Part shown: positions 26,514 to 33,661 of the stretch, piece by piece
Position numbering within the stretch: position 1 is the first letter of the stretch
How the letters are laid out: each line of letters begins with the position of its first letter
Assembly: GCA_963668015.2 (NCBI GenBank)
Contig: CAXXCR010000012.1
Span: 186,001 to 250,000 of the forward strand
Direction of reading: 5' to 3'
From: Ilyobacter_A sp963668015
Lineage (GTDB): Bacteria; Fusobacteriota; Fusobacteriia; Fusobacteriales; Fusobacteriaceae
DNA length: 64,000 bases
Position numbers and translations under genes: made by a program
The notes under the pieces: generated by a model
The model's input: only the letters and a program-made list of their open reading frames with translations
Told to the model about the DNA's origin: nothing
Databases searched by the model: none

Positions 26514-26825
26514 ATGGGAAGAGTTAGGAAAGGCCATATAACTTGGCATGATATAGAACTTTTTTTAGAGGAAAAATTAGAAAAAAAAGACCTGATTCAG
26601 TTGAAAGATAAGTATAAAAAATATCTGAAGAGTGAATGGGATGAACTGGAAAGAATAAAGTTGGACGAGGATGACTTTGTGTGTGAATGTGAAATGGGTG
26701 ATTTTCTCAAGAAAGCAACTGAGGAGGAAAAACTTTTAAATGCACTCAAGTTAATTTTTCCGGAGGACAGTGAAATAGGAGATTTGATAAAGGAACTTGA
26801 GCATGAAAAGGATTGGAAAGAATAG
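26514..26825 (+). CDS. Small acidic cytoplasmic protein, unknown
   Basis: The 103-residue protein is rich in Lys, Glu and Asp and mostly helical, with no membrane segment. It has two close cysteines in DFVCECEMGDFL (about 62-73), a possible metal or redox pair, though two ligands alone would need a partner. GGGGATGATC precedes the ATG. It lies between an unknown membrane protein and sfsA with short gaps, suggesting co-transcription. I do not recognise the family. Confidence 0.6.
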   Translation: MGRVRKGHITWHDIELFLEEKLEKKDLIQLKDKYKKYLKSEWDELERIKLDEDDFVCECEMGDFLKKATEEEKLLNALKLIFPEDSEIGDLIKELEHEKDWKE

Positions 26826-26842
26826 AGGAGGAGCTATAGTTT

Positions 26843-27556
26843 ATGAAGAAAGTGTACGAAATTCCCGTGGATGCAGAAGCCAATTTTTTAAAAAGATTAA
26901 ACAGGTATTTGGCAGAGGTGGAGTTTGACAGCGGAGAAAAAGAGATGGTTCATGTACACGATCCCGGGAGATTAAAGGAACTTTTGTATGAAGGGAACAG
27001 AGTAAAACTGAGAAGGGCGAAAAATATAAACAGAAAAACAAAATGGGATGTAATTAGCGCAGATGCAGAATCTGAAGATATATTAGTTAATTCGATGTAC
27101 CACAGGTATATTTCACAGGAAATCTTGAACAATTCAGATGTTAATCCGCTAGGGATTTTGGACCAGGTAAAGGCTGAGGTTAAATACGGAAACAGCAGGA
27201 TAGATTATCTGGTGGAAAAAAACGGGGAAAAGATTTGGATAGAAGTCAAGGGGGTGTCGTTGTCAGAAAATGGATTGGCTATGTTTCCAGACGCTCCAAC
27301 CACACGGGGTCAAAGGCACCTGAAAGAGCTCATGGAGATAAAGGAAAAAGGTGACAGGGCGGCAGTATATTTTCTTATTCTGAGGGATTCTAAAAGTTTC
27401 AGGCCAAGATGGGAAACCGACCCTAAGTTTTCCCAACTGTTTTATGAGGCTATGTCCCAGGGTGTGGAGGTATATCCTATTTTATTGGAGTACAAACAGG
27501 GGATAGTATATTATAAGGGTTTGATTGGAATAGAAGAACAGACTAGTTTTACTTAG
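26843..27556 (+). CDS. sfsA: SfsA-family nuclease-like protein
   Basis: SfsA (sugar fermentation stimulation protein) has an OB-fold joined to a PD-(D/E)XK nuclease-like domain and binds nucleic acid. The 237-residue protein has the family landmarks: an N-terminal FLKRLNRYLAEVEF, VHVHDPGRLKELL, RIDYLVEK followed by IWIEVKGVSL (D...EVK nuclease motif, about 120-135), and AMFPDAPTTRGQRHLKEL. Length is standard. GGAGGAGC precedes the ATG. The biological role is unsettled in the literature. Confidence 0.9.
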   Translation: MKKVYEIPVDAEANFLKRLNRYLAEVEFDSGEKEMVHVHDPGRLKELLYEGNRVKLRRAKNINRKTKWDVISADAESEDILVNSMYHRYISQEILNNSDVNPLGILDQVKAEVKYGNSRIDYLVEKNGEKIWIEVKGVSLSENGLAMFPDAPTTRGQRHLKELMEIKEKGDRAAVYFLILRDSKSFRPRWETDPKFSQLFYEAMSQGVEVYPILLEYKQGIVYYKGLIGIEEQTSFT

Positions 27557-27569
27557 GAATGATGCGGAT

Positions 27570-28610
27570 ATGAATAAGCAGATAAAAAAATTGATAAGAG
27601 CACTAAAGGTCCTCAGTGTAATTTTTCTTATAGGTGTTTTTGGGTATGTGTACCTTGAGGATTATACTCTTTTAGATTCATTTTATATGACCTCGATTAC
27701 TCTTTCCACGGTAGGGTTTGGAGTTATAAAAGAGCTCAGTGATTTTGGGAAACTATTTACAATATTGCTTATATTTTCCGGGATGACTGTAGTGGTATAC
27801 AGCTTTGGGGTGTTAGCCAGCTTTCTGATAGAGGGAGAGTTCAAGAAATATTTGAAAGGGGTAAAAATGAAGAAAGAGATATCCAAGCTAAACGAACACT
27901 TTATAATTTGCGGATGTGGGAAAACCGGTGCTAAAATAATGGAAAAGTTCATGGAGAGAAAACTAGAATTTGTGGTAATAGAGAGGGAGCTTGAAGTTAT
28001 AAACGAGCTGAAAGAAAGATACGGCGACACACTGCTTGTGGTGCACGGTGACTCAACAAAGGATGAAGTACTCACGCAGGCAGGAATCGAAAAAGCAAAA
28101 ACACTGATTTCGGTTTTGGCCACAGATGCCGACAACCTATTTGTTACATTGAGTGCCAAAGACTTGAACAGCGGATTAAAGATAATAACCAAGGCGATGG
28201 AGAGCAACAACTCATACAAATTGAGGCGTGCAGGAGCTGACTTTACAATATCAACCCTAGATATTGCAGCGGAAAGGATATTTTCTACTGCTACGGAGCC
28301 CAATCTTGTTAGTTTTGTGGACATAGTAAGCAAAAAATCCCAGTTGGATGGTCTGAGGCTGGAGTTCATAATGATAGGCGATAGGAGTGAACTGCACAAT
28401 ACGACATTAAGAGAAGCGAAAATACCTCAAAAGACCAACCTTGTTGTAATAGGGGTGGAAAAAGACGGGGATTTCAAGCTTAATCCCATGTCGGGTACCT
28501 TACTGACTTCAGGCAGCAAACTGCTGGTAATGGGGGAAGAGGGGCAAATTGAAAAATTAAAAAAACTGGCGGAAAAGAGCCTTCTGGAAAGGCAGGTACA
28601 CATAGACTGA
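27570..28610 (+). CDS. Two-helix potassium channel with RCK/TrkA domains
   Basis: This 346-residue protein has two membrane helices around a pore loop with the K+ selectivity filter TVGFG (residues 47-51). A cytoplasmic RCK module follows: a TrkA-N Rossmann domain with HFIICGCGKTGAKIMEKF (about 110) and VVHGDSTKDEVLTQAGIEKAKTLI, then a TrkA-C domain (about 255-340). The layout is that of ligand-gated prokaryotic channels such as MthK or Kch. The filter is TVGFG rather than TVGYG, which is common in bacterial channels. The RCK domain probably gates in response to a nucleotide or ion. No strong ribosome site is visible. Confidence 0.9.
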   Translation: MNKQIKKLIRALKVLSVIFLIGVFGYVYLEDYTLLDSFYMTSITLSTVGFGVIKELSDFGKLFTILLIFSGMTVVVYSFGVLASFLIEGEFKKYLKGVKMKKEISKLNEHFIICGCGKTGAKIMEKFMERKLEFVVIERELEVINELKERYGDTLLVVHGDSTKDEVLTQAGIEKAKTLISVLATDADNLFVTLSAKDLNSGLKIITKAMESNNSYKLRRAGADFTISTLDIAAERIFSTATEPNLVSFVDIVSKKSQLDGLRLEFIMIGDRSELHNTTLREAKIPQKTNLVVIGVEKDGDFKLNPMSGTLLTSGSKLLVMGEEGQIEKLKKLAEKSLLERQVHID

Positions 28611-28626
28611 TTTTTTGGAGGTTGAG

Positions 28627-28890
28627 ATGGGAGAGAAATATAAATTTGTGCAGAACAGGGAGTGTGAGTACTTTCCCTGCCATGAGATAGAAGATAAAAA
28701 GCGGTTTAACTGTCTATTTTGTTTTTGCCCGCTTTATATGTTGAGGGAAGAGTGTGGAGGCAATTATTTTTACTTAGAAAACGGGACAAAAGACTGTTCA
28801 AACTGTTTGTTACCGCATATAAAGGAGATAGGTTATAATCATATAATGACAAAAATGAGTCTTATTATTGAAAAAAGTAAAAAGGAATAA
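28627..28890 (+). CDS. Cysteine-rich small-domain protein
   Basis: The 87-residue protein contains eight cysteines in the pattern C-(5)-C-(11)-C-(2)-C-(1)-C, later C-(12)-C-(2)-C, within ECEYFPCHE, FNCLFCFCPLY, EECGG and CSNCLLPH. This matches the 'cysteine-rich small domain' family, found alone or linked to cobalamin-related and regulatory proteins in anaerobes, and presumed to bind zinc or an iron-sulfur cluster. ATG 28627 lies 5 bases after GGAGGT; an upstream in-frame TTG overlaps that ribosome site. It follows the K+ channel gene by 16 bases. Confidence 0.78.
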   Translation: MGEKYKFVQNRECEYFPCHEIEDKKRFNCLFCFCPLYMLREECGGNYFYLENGTKDCSNCLLPHIKEIGYNHIMTKMSLIIEKSKKE

Positions 28891-29024
28891 AATGACAGAA
28901 GACGATTAAATGATGTTGTATCTATATTAAATTCACAGATTGTATTTAAATACATTTTTTTACTTATACAGGTAAAGAATTATAAAAAACTTTTTTTAAA
29001 TATTTGAAATGGTGGTGAAGCGAG

Positions 29025-30938
29025 ATGAAGTTAAAAAGGGAGCTCGGGTTTTGGGACGTTTTCAGCATATCTACCGGAGCAATGATAAGTTCTGGTATTT
29101 TTATTTTACCTGGTATAGCTTTTAGTAAGGGTGGACCCAGTATAATTATATCTTATTTTTTAGGTGGGATAATAGCTTTAATGGGCATAGTATCAGTTAT
29201 TGAGTTAACTACGGCCATGCCTAAAGCAGGCGGGGACTATTTTTTTGTTGAAAGGACGTTGGGGCCGCTGGTCGGCACCATATCTGGAGTTTTAAGCTGG
29301 TTTGCCATATCTCTTAAATCGGCCTTTGCCATATATGGTATGTCTGGTGTTATTGTTGGTTTGGTTTATGGCAGCTTTGACCCAAATAAACTAGTTGTTA
29401 TAGCTGCACTGATTACAGTTTTTTTCGTTGTTTTGAATATAGTTGGAGTAGAGGTGGCGAGCAAGTTTGAGGTAGTAATTGTAGCTGCCCTACTAGGACT
29501 GATGGTTTTATATATAGCTCTGGGTATATTTAAAGTGGATCTAGGTTATTTTAAGCCTTTTTTTCAAAAGTTTGAAATAATCAACGGAACTGCCAAGAGT
29601 TTGGGGACTAAGGTTAGTTTCCAGTTTACTGATTTAAGGGTAGTTATATCCACGACAGCTCTTGTATTCGTATCTTTTGGTGGACTTTTAAAAGCTGCCA
29701 GCGTATCAGAAGAGGTAAAAGACACTCATGTAAATATAGTTTACGGGCTTATAAGCTCTATAATCTGTATCAGTGTACTTTATGTACTTGTACTTTTTGT
29801 GACAATAGGTAACTTGGAGGGTGAGCGTTTAGCAAGCTCTATAACCCCGATAGCTGACGGCGCAAGAAATATTGCCGGCCTGCCTGGTTACATAGCTATA
29901 ACAGCAGCAGCTATGCTTGCATTCATTTCCACAGCAAATGCAGGGATAATGGCAGCTTCTAGGTATCCGCTGGCACTTAGCAGGGATGGACTGTTTCCTG
30001 AGTTTATAAGCAGGGTGAGTAAAAGATTTAAAACTCCAGTGATCTCCATTGTGCTTACAGGTTGCTTTATAAGTTTTTCATTGTTTTTACCTTTAGAAAC
30101 CCTGGCAAAGACAGCTTCTGCGGTAATTCTAATGACCTACATACTGACTAATATGTCGGTTATAATTCTGCGTGAGAGCAACATGGTAAACTACCAACCT
30201 ACGTTCAAGGCGCCTTTTTATCCTTGGGTACAAATTTTCATTGTGGTAGTTTTTACATATTTTATAACCAAACTAGGATACAGCGCTGTAGAAACAAGCC
30301 TAGGCCTGATTGTGTTAAGTATATTTATATATTTTAAATATGGAAAGAAAAATGCGATCCAGGAGTATGCGTTACTGCATCTACTTATGAGGATAACCGA
30401 AAACTTAAAACTAGAGCATGACTTAGAGTCTGAATTCAGGGATATAATCCATGACAGGGACAGTGTGGAACTGGATGAATTCGACAAGCTTGTGAAAAAT
30501 GCGGTCATCTTAGATTTGAAAGGGCATATTACCTTAGATGAACTTTTTGAAATAGAAGCCGAGCGTCTAGAAAAGATATTGGATGTGCCTAAAGAGGAGC
30601 TTATACACCTGTTTAATGAAAGGGAGAGGGAGAGTTCTACGGCGATAACAGAGTTCACGGCAATACCTCATATAGTGTTGGACAGGGAAGACTTGTTTAA
30701 TCTTGTTGTTATAAGATGTAAGGAAGGTATAAGGTTTAATGAGAAGAAACAGGCTGTAAAAGCAGTATTTTTATTTATAAGCAGCAGCGGTGTAATTAAG
30801 ACTCACTTAAAAACCCTAGCCTCGATAGCTTCACTTACTACGGAAGAGGATTTTGAGTCCAAATGGATGTCTGCTAAAAACGAGAATTATTTAAGGGATA
30901 TGATACTTCTCAGCAAGAGAAAAAGGTTTGTAAAATAA
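29025..30938 (+). CDS. APC-superfamily amino-acid permease fused to a PTS EIIA-type domain
   Basis: The 637-residue protein combines two modules. Residues about 1-445 form a 12-helix APC transporter with TGAMISSGIFILPG in helix 1, the usual unwound substrate-binding helix, and ELTTAMPKAGGDYFF in helix 2-3. After a charged linker, residues about 480-637 read like a PTS EIIA type-2 (fructose/Ntr) domain, with TAIPHI at the position of the phosphorylated His. This suggests transport or gating tuned by PTS phosphorylation. The substrate (amino acid, polyamine or similar) is not readable. GGTGGTGAAGCGAG precedes the ATG. Confidence 0.85.
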   Translation: MKLKRELGFWDVFSISTGAMISSGIFILPGIAFSKGGPSIIISYFLGGIIALMGIVSVIELTTAMPKAGGDYFFVERTLGPLVGTISGVLSWFAISLKSAFAIYGMSGVIVGLVYGSFDPNKLVVIAALITVFFVVLNIVGVEVASKFEVVIVAALLGLMVLYIALGIFKVDLGYFKPFFQKFEIINGTAKSLGTKVSFQFTDLRVVISTTALVFVSFGGLLKAASVSEEVKDTHVNIVYGLISSIICISVLYVLVLFVTIGNLEGERLASSITPIADGARNIAGLPGYIAITAAAMLAFISTANAGIMAASRYPLALSRDGLFPEFISRVSKRFKTPVISIVLTGCFISFSLFLPLETLAKTASAVILMTYILTNMSVIILRESNMVNYQPTFKAPFYPWVQIFIVVVFTYFITKLGYSAVETSLGLIVLSIFIYFKYGKKNAIQEYALLHLLMRITENLKLEHDLESEFRDIIHDRDSVELDEFDKLVKNAVILDLKGHITLDELFEIEAERLEKILDVPKEELIHLFNERERESSTAITEFTAIPHIVLDREDLFNLVVIRCKEGIRFNEKKQAVKAVFLFISSSGVIKTHLKTLASIASLTTEEDFESKWMSAKNENYLRDMILLSKRKRFVK

Positions 30939-30983
30939 AAGCTTTGAGCAAGTTAGATTAAATTTATTTTATATATTATTTAA

Positions 30984-31012
30984 TTGTAAATCATATAAAA
31001 ATATGTTAAAAT
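30984..31012 (+). promoter_or_regulatory. Candidate promoter for the GH13-like gene
   Basis: TTGTAA (30984-30989) and TAAAAT (31007-31012) with a 17-base spacer; TG one base before the -10 makes it an extended type. It lies 31 bases upstream of the ATG. Confidence 0.5.
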
Positions 31013-31043
31013 CGAGTTATTATGTCTGAAAGGAGGAGGGATT

Positions 31044-32306
31044 ATGAGGATATACAACATATTTCCAAGTGTACTTGAAAATATAACGGATTGGAAAAGC
31101 ATACTTAATAAAATCAAGCATATGAACTTTGATCATATATATATAAATCCCTTTTTCCAGACGGGGTACTCGAAGAATCTTTATGTTCCTAAAAATTTTT
31201 ATGAAGTATCCGATGAATTTTGTGACTATAATTCCCCTCTGGGCACTAAAGAACAGCTTAGGGAGTTTATAGATGAAGCACACAGTTTAGGTATTCGTGT
31301 GATTTTTGAGATGATATGTACACATACAGCCATAGATTCAGACTTGGTCCTAGAGCATCCTGAATGGTATCAGTCTGAAAACGGACAGTTTAAAAACTAT
31401 ACAATTAGCAATTCAAACAACTGGTCAGAGTGCATAGATGTATTGCATATAGACAACGGGACAGAGGATTTAAGCTTAAGAGATCAGATCTGGTCATACT
31501 GGGAAAACCTGCTTTTGTACTATATGGATTTTAATTTTGATGGCGTTAAGCTCCACTGGTCATTCGGACTGCCTGAAGATCTTGTTAAAAGGTTGATAAA
31601 AAAAGGAAAAGAAAAAAATGAAAACTTTGTATTTATAGGTGACAACCTCGGTGCAAACCTAGATGAGATATTAAATCTTGGGAGACTTGGTTTTGATTAT
31701 CTGTTTACCAGTTTTAAATGGTGGAACTTTAAAGATGTTTGGTTTTTAGAGCAGCACTACAAATTGAAAAACAATGTGTCACTAATATCTTTTCCGGAAA
31801 ATTATGATACAGAAAGAATAGCGAAAAAATATAATAAAAACCCGAATGCATCAATGGTTATGTACTCGCTTGCAGCATACATGAACAAAGGAGTTCTTAT
31901 ACCGATAGGTTATGAAAGCGGAAGCTCTGCAAGATTGGATGACACCAGAGTCTTTGATTTTGAACTGAAAGAAGACAGTATGCATCTGGAAGGATATATA
32001 AGAGAAGTGAATAGAATAAAAGGGTCTTATGAGATATTCAATGAAGAAACTGAACTTTTTTTCTTGAATAATCCCAATCCAAATGTACTTTTTCTAAAGA
32101 AAAGTACAGAAGATGAAAGCGTATTAATAATTGCTAATTTAAATTTTGACGGTGAAGAAAAAATTTCACTGGAAAATTTGGATAAACTTTTGGAGAGTGA
32201 TTTAATAAAAGACATATCTCCTTTCGCATTGGAAAGAACCATTCCTAAAGCTTATGAAGAAGTTCTCAAGCCTGGGGATGTAAAAATATTTTATACAAAG
32301 AATTAG
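31044..32306 (+). CDS. GH13 alpha-amylase-fold protein with altered catalytic residues
   Basis: The 420-residue protein has the N-terminal GH13 barrel pattern: FDHIYINPFFQTGYSKNLYVPKNFY-type opening and LREFIDEAHSLGIRVIFEMICTH (conserved region I). Region II, normally G-R-D, reads DGVKLHWS, with His171 where the nucleophile Asp should be. The acid/base Glu is replaced in FIGDNLG (Asp200). A region-IV-like NYDTERI keeps an Asp. The stretch from GDNLG to GFDYLFTSFKWWNFKD resembles the GlgE/maltosyltransferase branch. It is probably not an ordinary glycosidase and may be a binding or regulatory protein. AGGAGGAGG precedes the ATG, and glyA follows 16 bases later. Confidence 0.75.
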   Translation: MRIYNIFPSVLENITDWKSILNKIKHMNFDHIYINPFFQTGYSKNLYVPKNFYEVSDEFCDYNSPLGTKEQLREFIDEAHSLGIRVIFEMICTHTAIDSDLVLEHPEWYQSENGQFKNYTISNSNNWSECIDVLHIDNGTEDLSLRDQIWSYWENLLLYYMDFNFDGVKLHWSFGLPEDLVKRLIKKGKEKNENFVFIGDNLGANLDEILNLGRLGFDYLFTSFKWWNFKDVWFLEQHYKLKNNVSLISFPENYDTERIAKKYNKNPNASMVMYSLAAYMNKGVLIPIGYESGSSARLDDTRVFDFELKEDSMHLEGYIREVNRIKGSYEIFNEETELFFLNNPNPNVLFLKKSTEDESVLIIANLNFDGEEKISLENLDKLLESDLIKDISPFALERTIPKAYEEVLKPGDVKIFYTKN

Positions 32307-32322
32307 AAGATGGGGTGATGAA

Positions 32323-33567
32323 ATGAATCAGGAACACTTAAAGCAAGTCGATTTAGAAGTTTATGAAGCTATTAAAAAAGAGGAAGACAGACAGGAATAC
32401 GGAATAGAGTTAATTGCTTCTGAAAACTTCGTTACAAAAGCCGTTATGGAAGCTGTTGGCGGAGTTATGACAAACAAATATGCAGAAGGATACCCGCATA
32501 AAAGATATTATGGTGGATGTCAAAATGTGGACATAGTAGAAGAACTGGCTATTGAAAGAGCAAAAGAACTGTTTGACGTTAAATATGTAAACGTTCAAGC
32601 GCACTCTGGTTCACAGGCAAACATGGGAGCGTACCAAGCGGTGATTGAACCTGGAGACACAATAATCGGAATGAAACTAGATCATGGTGGACACCTGACT
32701 CATGGATTTGGTATAAACTTCTCCGGAAAACTTTACAACGCGGTTTTCTACGGTGTGGATAAAGAAACAGAAACAATAGACTATGAAGAACTTAGAAGCT
32801 TAGCACTTGAGCATAAACCTAAGCTTATTGTAGCAGGTGCAAGTGCATATCCTAGAATAATTGATTTCAAAAAATTCAGAGATATAGCTGACGAAGTAGG
32901 AGCGTATTTAATGGTTGATATGGCTCACATAGCAGGACTTGTAGCTGCAGGGGAGCACCCAAGCCCAGTTCCATATGCACATATAGTTACAACAACAACT
33001 CATAAAACATTGAGAGGTCCTCGTGGCGGGATGATAATGACTAATGATGAAGAGATAGCAAAAAAACTTGATAAGAGCATATTCCCAGGGATTCAAGGAG
33101 GACCTTTAATGCACGTTATTGCTGCAAAGGCGGTTGCGTTTAAAGAGGCTCTTACACCTGAATATAAAGAATATCAAAAACAAATAGTAAAAAATGCAAA
33201 GGTTCTTGCTGAAGAGCTTGTAAACAAAGGGTTTAGAATAGTAAGTGGTGGGACAGACAACCACCTTATGCTTGTTGACCTTAGCGGAAAAGGGATAACA
33301 GGGAAAAAAGCTGAGGAAGCTCTTGTAAAAGCTGAAATAACTGTTAATAAAAATACTATTCCTTTTGACCAGCAAAGTCCATTTGTAACAAGTGGAGTAA
33401 GAATAGGAACTCCTGCAGTGACTCAACGTGGAATGAAAGAAGCTGAAATGAAAGAGATAGCTTCTCTTATTGAAAGAGTAATCGACAATATAGAGGATGA
33501 AACTGAATTGAAGAAAGTTAAAGAAGATGTTCGTAAGCTTTCTGAGAAATTCCCGTTATATAGATAA
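32323..33567 (+). CDS. glyA: Serine hydroxymethyltransferase
   Basis: GlyA is the PLP enzyme that converts serine and tetrahydrofolate to glycine and methylene-THF. The 414-residue protein has the expected blocks: ELIASENFVTKAVMEAVGG, NKYAEGYPHKRYYGGC, NVQAHSGSQANMGAYQA, LDHGGHLTHG, DMAHIAGLVAAGEHPSPVPYA, and the PLP-lysine motif TTTTHKTLRGPRGGMI (Lys about 226). Length is standard. GGGGTGATG precedes the ATG. It follows the GH13-like gene closely and ends in a clear terminator. Confidence 0.97.
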   Translation: MNQEHLKQVDLEVYEAIKKEEDRQEYGIELIASENFVTKAVMEAVGGVMTNKYAEGYPHKRYYGGCQNVDIVEELAIERAKELFDVKYVNVQAHSGSQANMGAYQAVIEPGDTIIGMKLDHGGHLTHGFGINFSGKLYNAVFYGVDKETETIDYEELRSLALEHKPKLIVAGASAYPRIIDFKKFRDIADEVGAYLMVDMAHIAGLVAAGEHPSPVPYAHIVTTTTHKTLRGPRGGMIMTNDEEIAKKLDKSIFPGIQGGPLMHVIAAKAVAFKEALTPEYKEYQKQIVKNAKVLAEELVNKGFRIVSGGTDNHLMLVDLSGKGITGKKAEEALVKAEITVNKNTIPFDQQSPFVTSGVRIGTPAVTQRGMKEAEMKEIASLIERVIDNIEDETELKKVKEDVRKLSEKFPLYR

Positions 33568-33571
33568 TATT

Positions 33572-33596
33572 AGGCACCCTCAGGGTGCCTTTTTTA
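33572..33596 (+). terminator. Terminator after glyA
   Basis: GGCACCCT and AGGGTGCC pair around one base and are followed by seven T's. Confidence 0.9.
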
Positions 33597-33627
33597 TTTT
33601 AACTTTCTATTTTTATTCTTATAATTA

Positions 33628-33636
33628 TGGTATAAT
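33628..33636 (+). promoter_or_regulatory. Extended -10 promoter for uvrA
   Basis: TGGTATAAT is a perfect extended -10 element 25 bases before the uvrA ATG. The -35 region is weak, as is usual for extended promoters. Confidence 0.55.
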
Positions 33637-33661
33637 TTAAGAAAACGTCCAGGGGGAAATT

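Noticed and set aside
33106..33426. Minus-strand ORF opposite glyA, and other long antisense frames such as those opposite secD, ppdK, uvrA and minD
   Set aside because: They lie entirely inside well-recognised genes, lack ribosome sites and give low-complexity Ser/Ile/Phe-rich products typical of shadow frames.
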